DNA of 64,000 bases from Sinomonas cyclohexanicum (GTDB taxonomy: Bacteria; Actinomycetota; Actinomycetes; Actinomycetales; Micrococcaceae). Location of the stretch: NCBI RefSeq assembly GCF_020886775.1, contig NZ_AP024525.1:1240001-1304000 (forward strand), in the 5' to 3' direction. A model generated the notes under the pieces. That model was not told the DNA's origin, ran no database searches, and saw only the letters and a program-made list of their open reading frames with translations. Both the position numbers and the translations under genes were made by a program. Each line of letters opens with the position of its first letter. The first letter of the stretch is position 1. This document shows, piece after piece, positions 25,931 to 34,411 of this stretch.

Positions 25931-26083
25931 TGCCTGTCCTTGAGGGGTGCTGGGTGGAGCGGTGACTCTATGGTGAGCCACAGCACTTCCACATGTAAAC
26001 ATCAGAGATATGCGAATAAAGTTCTGTTGTACTTAAGAAGCTGATCCTTGACTCCTGCGGTCCTTCTCTGTGAGGTGGTGACG
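25931..26083. promoter_or_regulatory. Divergent control region, MFS / LysR
   Basis: A 153-bp AT-richer intergenic region with the inverted pair AAGT-N8-ACTT followed by CTTAAG (about 26019-26037), compatible with a LysR box (T-N11-A). It would serve both divergent genes. Confidence 0.4.
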
Positions 26084-27091
26084 ATGGCGGATGTGACGCT
26101 CAGGCAGCTCGAGCTGTTCGCTGCCCTGCCGGACTTCGAGACGCTCAGTGCGGCCGCGGTCCACCTCCACATCTCGGAGTCCGCGCTCTCCCAGGCCATC
26201 ACGGGGCTCGAGAGGAGCGTGGGGGAGCAGCTGTGCGTACGCCGCAAGGCGCGGGGCCTGGCGCTGACGCCCGCGGGCCAGCACTTCGCGGTGCAGGCGC
26301 GCCGGATCCTCTCGGACACGCGGGAGCTCGTCCTGGACGCGCGCCGGGGCGAGGAGCTGCGCGGCCCCGTGAAGCTGGGCTGCTTCGCCAGCTTCGCCAC
26401 GAGCGTGGTGCCCGAGCTCCTCGAGGGCTTCCCGCGGCGGCATCCGGGAGTGGACCTCGAGATCACGGTGGGCACGAACGACGACCTGCTCCCCGCGCTC
26501 GAGTCCGGCCGCCTCGACGTGGCGATCATGTACGACATGTTCCTGCCGGTCGGGTACAGCCGCCGCGAGATCTATGCGACCGAGCTCGAGGCCCACCTGC
26601 ATCCGGACCACCCGCTCGCGGCCCGCAGCACCGTGGACCTTGCCGACCTCGCCGACGAGCCTCTCATCCACTACGAGGCGAGCCCGAGCACGCTCAACAC
26701 GGTCGAGGCGTTCGCCGCGCGCGGGCTCGAGCCCAGGATCGCGGCCCGGGTCCCGCAGATCATCCTCGTCGAGGCGCTCGTGGGCCGCGGCGTGGGGTAC
26801 GGCCTGCTCATGTCCCGCCCCAACGTGCTCCCGGTGAGCCTCGAGGGCCGGCCCGTTGCGGTGCGCCGCCTCGATCCGCCTGCGACTCGTGCCCACGTCG
26901 TGGGCATCTGGCCCGAGGACATGGCCCTCACGCCGCGCGCCGCCGCCCTCCTGGACTACGCGGTCGAGAAGCTCGGCTGCTACGGGCGCGCAGCGCAGGA
27001 CGCAGAGCGCAGCAGGGAGACGCACGACGGCGCTGGGCCGGCTCCCGCGGGCGGGCGGACTCATGCGGTGACCGGCACCGCCCGCGAGTAG
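26084..27091 (+). CDS. LysR-family transcriptional regulator
   Basis: 335 aa. An N-terminal winged helix (LRQLELFAALPDFETLSAAAVHLHISESALSQAITGLE, about 5-60) and a LysR substrate-binding domain (about 90-300). ATG at 26084 preceded by GAGGTGG is a better start than ATG 26048. The C-terminus is longer than usual and Ala/Gly/Arg rich; its last 31 bp overlap the convergent ferredoxin reductase gene. Divergent placement from the MHS transporter suggests that it controls the transporter. It is a close paralogue in style (CYDM.LP.G motifs) of the LysR at 30006. Confidence 0.9.
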   Translation: MADVTLRQLELFAALPDFETLSAAAVHLHISESALSQAITGLERSVGEQLCVRRKARGLALTPAGQHFAVQARRILSDTRELVLDARRGEELRGPVKLGCFASFATSVVPELLEGFPRRHPGVDLEITVGTNDDLLPALESGRLDVAIMYDMFLPVGYSRREIYATELEAHLHPDHPLAARSTVDLADLADEPLIHYEASPSTLNTVEAFAARGLEPRIAARVPQIILVEALVGRGVGYGLLMSRPNVLPVSLEGRPVAVRRLDPPATRAHVVGIWPEDMALTPRAAALLDYAVEKLGCYGRAAQDAERSRETHDGAGPAPAGGRTHAVTGTARE

Positions 27092-28332
27092 GCCTTCACG
27101 TCGAAGGACGGGTCGGCCAGGTCCTCGGGCGAGAGCGGCCTGCCGGCGCCGAGGATCCGGCGCGCGGCCATGTGGTCCGCGGGGCTGTTGACGCTCTCGA
27201 CGGCGAGCAGCGCCGCGCCCTCGTGCGCGCCGTCGAACGAGAAGACCGAGAACTTCCCCGACCCCTGGTCGCCGCGGACCACGCAGTGCGCGCCCGGGCG
27301 TCGGAGGCCGGCGATCTGGACCTTCGTGGGTCCCTGATGGCTCCAGAACCACGGCAGCTCCCGGTACTCGCCGGGATCCTCGCCGAGCAGCGCGGAGGCG
27401 AGGTGCCGCGCGTGGTCGGTCGCGTTCTGCACGGACTCGAGCCGGATGGTCCGGCCCGCGTGCGTGCTCGGGAAGCTCGCGCAGTCGCCGATGGCGAAGA
27501 TGTGGGGGTCCGAGGTGCGCAGGGCGCCGTCGACCGTCACCCCGCCGGTCTCCGCGTCCACGGCGAGTCCCGCTGCCGCCGCGAGCGCGGTGGCGGGGGA
27601 GACGCCGACGCCCACCACCACGACGTCCGCGGGAAGCTCGCGGCCGTCGGTGGTCACCACAGCGGTCACCCGGCCGTGCTCGCCGCGGAGGGCGGCGACG
27701 CCCGTGCCGAGCTCGAGCCGCAGGCCGTCGAGCGTGTGCCTCCGGGCGAGGAACGCCGAGACGGCCGGGGACACGGAGCGGCGCAGGGGCCGGTCAGTGG
27801 GGGCCACGACCGTGACGTCCACACCCAGTGTCCGCGCGCCGGCCGCGAACTCGAGCCCGACGAACCCGGCGCCGACCACTACGGCGTGCCGTGCGCCGTC
27901 GAGCGCCGCCCTCGCGGCCCGCGCATCGGCGAGGGTGCGCAGGGACACGACGCCGCCGAGGTCTTCGCCCTCCACGCCGAGCGAGCGGTTGTCCGCACCG
28001 GTGGCCAGTACGAGCGCCGTATAGCCGATCCGCTCGCCCGTGCTGGTGACGATCTCTTGCGCGGCCCGGTCGACCTCGGCGGCGGAGACGCCCCAGAGGG
28101 CGCGGATGCCGGAGTCCTCGAAGAACCGCTCGCCGCGCAGCGGGAGGGGCTGGGCGTCGTCGGCCGCCGAGATGAAGTCCTTCGAGAGCGGCGGGCGCTG
28201 GTACGGCAGCTCGGACTCGCGCGAGAGGAGTGTGATGGGGCCGGGGAATCCGCCGGTGCGGAGCGAGTCGACGAGCTGGACGCCGGCGTGTCCCGCGCCC
28301 ACGACCACGACGTGGTCCGATTCCGTCAGCAC
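27061..28332 (-). CDS. NAD(P)H-dependent ferredoxin reductase (FAD)
   Basis: 423 aa, typical of rubredoxin/putidaredoxin reductase-like enzymes. FAD site VVVGAGHAGVQLVDSLR (about 8-24), LPYQRPPLSKDF, NAD site VVVGAGFVGLEFAA, ATG motif LVLATGADNR, and FAIGDCASFPS near the C-terminal third. It passes electrons from NAD(P)H to the [2Fe-2S] ferredoxin encoded one base upstream in the operon, and so to the P450. Order on the minus strand: P450, ferredoxin, reductase. The 3' end overlaps the LysR gene by 31 bp. Confidence 0.92.
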   Translation of the reverse strand: MLTESDHVVVVGAGHAGVQLVDSLRTGGFPGPITLLSRESELPYQRPPLSKDFISAADDAQPLPLRGERFFEDSGIRALWGVSAAEVDRAAQEIVTSTGERIGYTALVLATGADNRSLGVEGEDLGGVVSLRTLADARAARAALDGARHAVVVGAGFVGLEFAAGARTLGVDVTVVAPTDRPLRRSVSPAVSAFLARRHTLDGLRLELGTGVAALRGEHGRVTAVVTTDGRELPADVVVVGVGVSPATALAAAAGLAVDAETGGVTVDGALRTSDPHIFAIGDCASFPSTHAGRTIRLESVQNATDHARHLASALLGEDPGEYRELPWFWSHQGPTKVQIAGLRRPGAHCVVRGDQGSGKFSVFSFDGAHEGAALLAVESVNSPADHMAARRILGAGRPLSPEDLADPSFDVKAYSRAVPVTA

Positions 28333-28333
28333 G

Positions 28334-28657
28334 TCACACCTGCCCGTTCGGGACGTCGACCACGAGCGCGTCGCTGCCGCCGCACGTGATCTGGCAGCCG
28401 AGGCGGCTGCGCGTCCCGTCGCGCGGGCTGGCGGTGCAGTCCAGCATTTCGTCCTCGTCCTCGCTGATCTCGGGGAGGCCGTCGAGGTACTCCGGGCGGA
28501 CCAGGACGTGGCATGTGGCGCACATGGCCTGGCCGCCGCACTCGCCGACGATACCCGGGACGCCCGCCGTCACGGCGGCGCGCATGACTGAGGTGGTGGG
28601 ATCGACGGTCAGCACGGTCTCGGCGCCGCTGGGCTGGACGTAGGTGATGGTGGGCAT
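28334..28657 (-). CDS. [2Fe-2S] ferredoxin, putidaredoxin type
   Basis: 107 aa. The cluster ligands are seen in ECGGQAMCATC (C-x5-C-x2-C) and the fourth cysteine in SRLGCQI, the pattern of vertebrate/putidaredoxin-type ferredoxins. It shuttles electrons from the reductase to the P450. ATG at 28657 with GGAAGACCCC upstream. It lies between the P450 and the reductase in a tight operon. Confidence 0.93.
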   Translation of the reverse strand: MPTITYVQPSGAETVLTVDPTTSVMRAAVTAGVPGIVGECGGQAMCATCHVLVRPEYLDGLPEISEDEDEMLDCTASPRDGTRSRLGCQITCGGSDALVVDVPNGQV

Positions 28658-28715
28658 GGGGTCTTCCTTCGTGGTCGTGGGGCGGAGATGGGCGGGGTGC
28701 TTCGCTGGGGCGTGG

Positions 28716-29921
28716 TCAGTCCCAGTCGACCGGGAGCTCGAGCATGCCGCGGAACACCCAGCCGCCCTCGCGGGCGGGGCGCTCCGAGAGGCGCAGGTTG
28801 GGCAGGGCCTCGAAGAGCCTCGGCAGGGCCACCTGGGCCACCGAGGTGCGGGCCACCCATGTGCCGGCGCAGAAGTGGGCCCCGCCGCCGAACGCGAGGT
28901 GCGGCCTCTTCTCGCGGTTGAGGTTGTACGCCTCGGGGTCCTCGAACTGGGCGGGGTCCCGGTTCGCTGCGCCGACGTTCACGCCGAGCCGTGCGCCGGC
29001 GGGAAGCGTCACTCCGCCGATCTCCACCTCGCGCGTGGTCTGGCGCGGGTACATGCCGATCGGGGCGACCCAGCGGACGGCCTCCTCGAAGGCCGCGGCC
29101 CACAGGCTCGGGTCGGCGAGGACCTGGTCGAGCTGGTCGCGGTGTGACAGGAGGGCCCACACGGCCGTGCCGATGACGTCGCGCGGTTCGTTGAGGCCGC
29201 CGCCGATCGTCATCTTCATGTTGGCGCGGATCGCCTCGAGCGGGAGGCCCGCATTGACCACGGCGGAGAGCAGCGTCGCGTCCGGCTCGGCCCTGAGCGC
29301 CGGGATGAGCTCGTCGATCGCTGCGTCGACCTGGGCGCTCGAGGCGGCGGCCCTAGCCCAAACCTCCGGATCCTCGGCATAGTTGCCGGTGCCGTCGATG
29401 AGGGTCTGGCTCCAGCGCTGCATGTCCTCCTGGGTCGCATTGCGGAAGCCCATGATGTCGCGCAGGTTCTCGGCGGCGAACGGTGCAGCGAACCCGAGGT
29501 GCAGGTCGGCACCCGGGCCCTGCGCCTTGAACTCGGCGATGTACCTGTCCGCGTTCTTCTCGAACACGGAGGTCCACGTCTCCTTGATGGCCTTGGGGCG
29601 CAGCACGGGGCCATAGGCGGCGCGGTCCACCTGATGCTCGGGATCGTCCTTGCGCAGCATCGAATGTCCCATGGAGCGCTTCATGAGCGAGCCCTCCTCG
29701 TCCGCGGAGAACGTCTGGGCGTCCTGCTCGATGCGGTGGCAGGCCTCGAAGCTCGTGACCATGTACCGGCCCACCGCCGGGACCCACGCGACCGGGGACT
29801 CCGCCCGGAGGCGCTGGTAGATGGGGTAGGGGTCGGCGTACAGGTCCTCGATGCGGACGTAGTCAGCGACAGGTGCAGCGACGGGCGCAGTGACGGGTGC
29901 AGCGGCAGGAGTGGAAGTCAT
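28716..29921 (-). CDS. Cytochrome P450 monooxygenase, CYP255/GcoA-like
   Basis: 401 aa soluble bacterial P450. The haem loop FGGGAHFCAGTW gives Cys351 as ligand; the K-helix ExxR is in EEAVRW. The I-helix reads GGGLNEPRDVIG, that is, an EP pair in place of the normal acid-alcohol AGxDT. From memory of the family, an EP-type I-helix and the ANRD...YNL.R...PHLAFG layout recall CYP255A (GcoA, guaiacol O-demethylase); this is a resemblance, not an alignment. Together with the ferredoxin and reductase it forms a class I three-component system. Substrate candidates are methoxylated or other lignin-type aromatics. It is divergent from the LysR at 30006. Confidence 0.9.
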   Translation of the reverse strand: MTSTPAAAPVTAPVAAPVADYVRIEDLYADPYPIYQRLRAESPVAWVPAVGRYMVTSFEACHRIEQDAQTFSADEEGSLMKRSMGHSMLRKDDPEHQVDRAAYGPVLRPKAIKETWTSVFEKNADRYIAEFKAQGPGADLHLGFAAPFAAENLRDIMGFRNATQEDMQRWSQTLIDGTGNYAEDPEVWARAAASSAQVDAAIDELIPALRAEPDATLLSAVVNAGLPLEAIRANMKMTIGGGLNEPRDVIGTAVWALLSHRDQLDQVLADPSLWAAAFEEAVRWVAPIGMYPRQTTREVEIGGVTLPAGARLGVNVGAANRDPAQFEDPEAYNLNREKRPHLAFGGGAHFCAGTWVARTSVAQVALPRLFEALPNLRLSERPAREGGWVFRGMLELPVDWD

Positions 29922-30005
29922 GGATCGAGTGTGGCGCGAGTCATATCTTCAGGTAAAGTTCAAAAAACATCTATCAATAGCAAGTTCTCTTAGAGAGGTA
30001 GGGCG
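29922..30005. promoter_or_regulatory. Divergent control region, P450 / LysR
   Basis: 84 bp, markedly AT-rich in the middle (AAAGTTCAAAAAACATC and TCAATAGCAAGTTC). It must hold the P450 operon promoter, the LysR promoter and the LysR binding site. Confidence 0.45.
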
Positions 30006-30974
30006 GTGGCCGAGGCGAGTCGACCTGACGAGGAGGACGGCGCCGTCGTGCGCATCCCGAACCGCTTCACCCTCAAGCAGCTCGGCTACCTCCTGGCTGT
30101 CGCGGACGCCGGCTCGATCAGCGGCGCGGCGCAGCGGCTGCACGTCACGCAGACCGCCGTGGGCGCTGCGCTGAGCGACCTCGAGAGGGCCCTCGGCGCG
30201 CAGCTGCTCGTGCGCCGGCGCGCACACGGCGTGGTCCTCACCCCGGCGGGTTCCTATGTCCGCGAGCATGCCCGCGGCCTCCTCGCGGACGCCGCGGACC
30301 TCGAACTCTCGGCGCTCGACGCCGGCGCGGTCGTCCGCGGGCCGCTCGCCCTGGGCTGCTACTCGACGCTTGCCGTCACGCTGATCCCGCCCATCCTCCA
30401 AGGGTTCGGCCACGCACACCCTGAGGTGGTCCTCGACTTCGTCGCAGACCAGCAGGAGCCCCTTGAGCAGCGGCTCCTCGCCGGCGAGCTCGACGCGGCC
30501 CTCCTGTACGACATGAACCTTCCGCTGGGCCTCGAGGCCCGCACGATCTTCGAGACCAGCGTGTACGCCCTGCTCGCTGCGGACCACCCGCTCGCGGGGG
30601 AGCGACGAGTGGCCCTCGAGGCGCTCGCGGACGACCCGCTGGTCTTCCTCGATCTCTATCCCAGCGGCGAGCACACGCTCGCGGTCTTCCGGGCCGCCGG
30701 AGTCGCCCCGAAGATCCGGTACCGGACCACGGACTTCGAGCTCACCCGGTCCCTCGTGGGGCGCGGGCTCGGCTACGCCCTCCTCGTGCAGCGGCCCGCA
30801 CGCGACGAGACGTACGAGGGGCTGCCCGTGGTCCCGGTCGAGATCACGCCCACGCCCGCGCCGGTGCGCGTCGTCATGGCGTGGAACGCGGCGGTGCGGC
30901 CCACGCGCCGTGCGCGGGCGCTCATGGAGTTCATCGCGGAAGGGGCGCTTCACCGCGCCCGCACCGTGAATTAA
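30006..30974 (+). CDS. LysR-family regulator of the P450 operon
   Basis: 322 aa. The winged helix (about 20-75) has LKQLGYLLAVADAGSISGAAQRLHVTQTAVGAALSDLE; an effector-binding domain follows. GTG at 30006 with AGAGAGGTAGGG upstream. Its divergent position and 84-bp shared control region make it the likely activator of the P450-ferredoxin-reductase operon. It shares the unusual segments LGCYSTLA/LGCFASFA and ALLYDMNLPLG/AIMYDMFLPVG with the LysR at 26084, so the two probably arose by duplication and may sense related compounds. Confidence 0.9.
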   Translation: MAEASRPDEEDGAVVRIPNRFTLKQLGYLLAVADAGSISGAAQRLHVTQTAVGAALSDLERALGAQLLVRRRAHGVVLTPAGSYVREHARGLLADAADLELSALDAGAVVRGPLALGCYSTLAVTLIPPILQGFGHAHPEVVLDFVADQQEPLEQRLLAGELDAALLYDMNLPLGLEARTIFETSVYALLAADHPLAGERRVALEALADDPLVFLDLYPSGEHTLAVFRAAGVAPKIRYRTTDFELTRSLVGRGLGYALLVQRPARDETYEGLPVVPVEITPTPAPVRVVMAWNAAVRPTRRARALMEFIAEGALHRARTVN

Positions 30975-31080
30975 CGAGAGTTGTCATCCCGTTGTGAAAG
31001 ATTCGTTGCGGAAGTTGGAGGCCCGTACTAGGGTGCAAGCTGTGTCACAGTTCGCTTCAGCACCTGCCGGGGGGACAGCC

Positions 31081-32019
31081 GTGAATGAGGCAGCCCGCAG
31101 GACCGTCATCTCCGCTTCCGAGCTCGTCAAGACCTATGGCGACTTCAACGCCGTGGACGGCATCAGCTTCGACGTCCCCGCCGGGGAGTCCTTCGGGCTC
31201 CTCGGGCCGAACGGCGCCGGCAAGTCCACCACCATGCGGATGATCGGCGGTGTCACCCAGCGCACGTCCGGCAGGCTCGAGATCATGGGTCTGGACCCCG
31301 AGAAGCAGGGCCCCGAGGTCAGGGCCCACCTCGGGGTTGTGCCGCAGCAGGACAACCTCGACGAGGAGCTCCGCGTCCGCGACAACCTCATCGTCTACGG
31401 GCGCTACTTCGGCCTGCCCATGGGCTACCTGCGCCAGCGCGCGGACGAGCTGCTCGCGTTCGCGCAGCTCGGGGACAAGGCCGACGCCAAGGTCGACTCG
31501 CTCTCCGGCGGCATGAAGCGGCGCCTCACGATCGCCCGCTCGCTCGTCAACGAGCCGAAGATCCTCCTCCTCGACGAGCCCACCACGGGTCTGGACCCCC
31601 AGGCCCGGCACGTGCTGTGGGACCGGCTCTTCCGACTCAAGGAGCAGGGCGTCACCCTGGTCCTCACCACCCACTACATGGACGAGGCCGAGCAGCTGTG
31701 CGACCGGCTCATCGTCGTGGACAAGGGCCGCATCATGGCCGAGGGCTCGCCCGCGGCCCTGATCCGGGAGCACTCCAGCCGGGAGGTGCTCGAGGTGCGG
31801 TTCGGCGCGGAGCGGAATGCCGCCGTCGTGGGCCAGCTCGACGGCGTGGGCGAGCGGGTCGAGGCGCTCCCGGACCGCGTGCTCGTCTACACCGACGACG
31901 GCGAGGACGCGCTCGAGCAGATCCGCTCCCGCGGGCTCCACCCGATCACCTCGCTCGTGCGGCGCGCCTCGCTCGAGGACGTCTTCCTGCGGCTGACCGG
32001 ACGGTCTCTCGTTGACTGA
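31081..32019 (+). CDS. ABC transporter ATP-binding protein, DrrA/NodI-like
   Basis: 312 aa from the GTG at 31081, which has GGGGGGAC at good distance. A second GTG at 31042 lies seven bases after TAGGGT and could be a leaderless start adding 13 residues. Walker A GPNGAGKST (42-50), signature LSGGMKRRLTIA, Walker B ILLLDEPTTGLD and the C-terminal domain of exporter ATPases (LEDVFLRLTGRSL). It powers an ABC-2 exporter made with the two permeases downstream; the permease start overlaps its stop. The substrate is unknown (drug, lipid or polysaccharide types all use this architecture). Confidence 0.9.
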   Translation: MNEAARRTVISASELVKTYGDFNAVDGISFDVPAGESFGLLGPNGAGKSTTMRMIGGVTQRTSGRLEIMGLDPEKQGPEVRAHLGVVPQQDNLDEELRVRDNLIVYGRYFGLPMGYLRQRADELLAFAQLGDKADAKVDSLSGGMKRRLTIARSLVNEPKILLLDEPTTGLDPQARHVLWDRLFRLKEQGVTLVLTTHYMDEAEQLCDRLIVVDKGRIMAEGSPAALIREHSSREVLEVRFGAERNAAVVGQLDGVGERVEALPDRVLVYTDDGEDALEQIRSRGLHPITSLVRRASLEDVFLRLTGRSLVD

Positions 32020-32957
32020 CGCCGCCCAGACGAGCCCGCCGAGTCGGCTTGCCGCGCACACTCCCGAGGTGTCCGCGGCGAAGGCACGCCGCTGGGGTTC
32101 CTTCTACTTCGCCGAGCACATGCTCCGCTCGATGCGCGCGTACCTGGTCACCATCGTCGTCACGAGCGTGGGCAACCCGCTCCTGTACCTCTTTCCATGG
32201 GCGTGGGGCGCGCGTCGCCGAGCCGTCGCACCGTGCGTCAGCGCATGCGTCCGTCGTCACGAGCTGGCACCGCCCTACCTCCAGGCGTGGGCGGCGCGAC
32301 GTCGACCGAGCACGTCCGGGCACCGGGCGGCCAGCGGGGCCGGCGGCGGGGTACCTCGCGTTCGCGGCGCCGGCGCTGCTCGTCTCGAGTGCCGTCATGA
32401 CCAGCGCGAACGAGATGATGTTCCCAGTCATGGACGGCTTCAAGTGGCGCCGCACCTACTACGGGCCCCACGTCACCCCACTCGTGCCGGGCCAGCTCGC
32501 GGCCGGGCACCTCATGGCCGTGGGCGCGCGGCTGCTCGTGCAGAGCCTCGTGTTCTTCCTCATCATGCTCGTGTTCGGGGCCGCACCCGGGCCCTGGGCC
32601 TGGATGCTCGTGCCCCTCGGCGTGCTCGCCGGGATGGCGTTCGGCGCACCGCTCATGGCGTACTCGGCGCACATCGAGAAGGAGAACTTCCAGTTCTCGA
32701 TGATCCAGCGCTTCATCGTCATGCCGCTGTTCCTGTTCTCCGGCACGTTCTACCCGCTCGAGACCATGCCCGTGGGCATGCAGTGGATCGGCTGGATCTC
32801 CCCCCTCTGGCACGGCAACCAGCTCGGACGGATCGTCTCCTACGGGCTCGAAGAGCCCGCGTGGCTCGTGGCCGTGCACGTGCTGTACCTCGTGGCCCTC
32901 GGCATGGTGGGGATCTGGTGGGCGCGGCGGAACTACACGAAGAGGATGGGCAAGTGA
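32012..32957 (+). pseudogene. ABC-2 type permease, reading frame disrupted
   Basis: TTG at 32012, overlapping the ATPase stop, begins a good ABC-2 permease (AEHMLRSMRAYLVTIVVTSVGNPLLYLF). At about 32193 the frame breaks. The following 150 bases (to about 32345) encode nothing family-like in any frame, although MGVG reappears in another frame at 32197. From GYLAFAAPALLVSSAVMTSANEMMF (about 32343) to 32957 the frame is intact, shifted by one. So there are at least two frame changes and a corrupted middle. Either the gene is broken or, more likely given similar damage elsewhere in the window, the sequence is wrong here. The remaining exporter genes look intact. Confidence 0.8.
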
Positions 32958-33784
32958 GCGTCCTGACCGATGACGACTACGCGCTCCGCCCCAGCAGCCG
33001 GCCGCTCGGAGCACTGTACGCCGGCAACGCGCGCGCGGTGATCGGGCGCGGATTCCGGGTCATCAAGAGCCAGAACTGGATCATCCTCCTCTCCGGGTTC
33101 TTCGAGCCCGTGTTCTACCTCTTCTCCATGGGGATCGGGCTCGGGAGCCTCGTAGGCGCCGTCGAGGGGCCCGGCGGCGCGCAGATCTCCTACGCCGCCT
33201 ACATCGCCCCCGCCCTGCTCGCGGTGTCCGCGATGAACGGCGCGATCTACGACTCGACGTGGAACGTGTTCTTCAAGATGCACTTCGGCAAGCTCTACCA
33301 GGGCATGCTGTACACGTCCCTCGGACCGCTGGACATCGCCATCGGCGAGATCTTCATGGCGCTCTTCCGCGGGTTCCTCTACGCGCTCGGGTTCACCGGG
33401 GTCATGGGCATCATGGGCCTCATCACCACGCCGTGGGCGCTCCTGCTCGTGCCGGCCTCCGTGATGGTCGCATTCGGATTCGCCTCGTTCGGCATGGCGA
33501 TCACGAGCTATATGAAGACGTTCCAGCAGATGGACATGATCACGTTCTTCATGCTGCCCATGTTCCTGTTCTCCGCGACCTTCTACCCGCTCTCCGTCTA
33601 CCCCGAGCCCGTGCAGTGGATCGTCCAGGCGTTCCCGCTGTGGCATGGCGTCGAGCTCATGCGGCAGATCAGCATTGGGGTGTTCACCCCGGCCACGTGG
33701 GTGCACCTTCTGTACTATCTGGCGATGATCCTCGTGGGCGTGTCCTTCACGACCCGGCGGCTGAGGGCCCTCTTCCTCCGCTGA
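32954..33784 (+). CDS. ABC-2 type transporter permease
   Basis: 276 aa, six predicted helices. FLSATFYPLSVYPEPVQWIVQAFPLWHGVELMR is the typical C-terminal ABC-2 segment (visible as MFLFSATFYPLSVY and PLWHGVELMR). GTG at 32954 overlaps the stop of the preceding permease (GTGA). It is intact and forms the second half of the export channel with the upstream permease, driven by the ATPase at 31081. Confidence 0.9.
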   Translation: MSVLTDDDYALRPSSRPLGALYAGNARAVIGRGFRVIKSQNWIILLSGFFEPVFYLFSMGIGLGSLVGAVEGPGGAQISYAAYIAPALLAVSAMNGAIYDSTWNVFFKMHFGKLYQGMLYTSLGPLDIAIGEIFMALFRGFLYALGFTGVMGIMGLITTPWALLLVPASVMVAFGFASFGMAITSYMKTFQQMDMITFFMLPMFLFSATFYPLSVYPEPVQWIVQAFPLWHGVELMRQISIGVFTPATWVHLLYYLAMILVGVSFTTRRLRALFLR

Positions 33785-33859
33785 GCGCGCCATGGGGCCC
33801 GATCCCGGCGGGCGTGCGCGCGGGCGTTCGGCCCCGACGGGTCTGGGAGAATGGACACC

Positions 33860-34399
33860 ATGCAGAGTCTCGGCCACCAGAACCCGTCCCAGCCCGACGC
33901 CGCGCCCCGGCCCCGCCGCGGCGGGATCAGGATCGGCGCGCTCGGCCTCTCGGTCCTCGTGCTCGCGTTCCTCGTGGCAGTGATCTTCGCCGCCAACCGG
34001 AACGAGGTGATCGGCTGGATCGTTGCCATCATCTCCTTCGGCTGGCTCGTCTTCGCGCTGTTCGTCTTCATGACCGTCCGCACCGCGGGCCGCAAGGCCC
34101 AGGAGCGGTTCGAGCGCGCGGCAGAGCGGCTGGGCGGCCGCGCGCCGTCTGTGGCGAATGCCGGCGGCGCTGCGGTGAGCGAGGCCCGCTCGGTCGACGA
34201 CGTCCGCGACCTCAAGCTCGACCACTCCTTCAAGATCATCCAGGTCCAGGAGCGGGTGGTCCGAGACAACCTCGGCAGGGACGACGAGCAGGTGGCACGA
34301 GCCCTCGAGACCATCCAGATCACTGCCGCGAACGCCCGCGAGATGCTCCGTCCCGACGACCAGACACCTGTCACCGGGACGGTCGTCGACGAGGGGTAG
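33860..34399 (+). CDS. Conserved hypothetical membrane protein
   Basis: 179 aa from ATG 33860, or 182 aa from ATG 33851. GAGAAT overlaps the first ATG and ends seven bases before the second, which favours a leaderless start at 33860. Two adjacent membrane helices (about 28-75: LGLSVLVLAFLVAVIFA and VIGWIVAIISFGWLVFALFVF) are followed by a charged, helical cytosolic tail with AQERFERAAERL and KIIQVQERVVRDNLG. No family is recognised. It may be coupled to xth, whose -10 overlaps its stop codon. Confidence 0.65.
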   Translation: MQSLGHQNPSQPDAAPRPRRGGIRIGALGLSVLVLAFLVAVIFAANRNEVIGWIVAIISFGWLVFALFVFMTVRTAGRKAQERFERAAERLGGRAPSVANAGGAAVSEARSVDDVRDLKLDHSFKIIQVQERVVRDNLGRDDEQVARALETIQITAANAREMLRPDDQTPVTGTVVDEG

Positions 34400-34411
34400 A
34401 GTGGCTAGGTG
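34397..34411 (+). promoter_or_regulatory. Leaderless promoter of xth
   Basis: TAGAGT at 34397-34402 (its TAG is the stop codon of the preceding gene), six bases, then GTG at 34409. There is no ribosome site. Confidence 0.55.
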
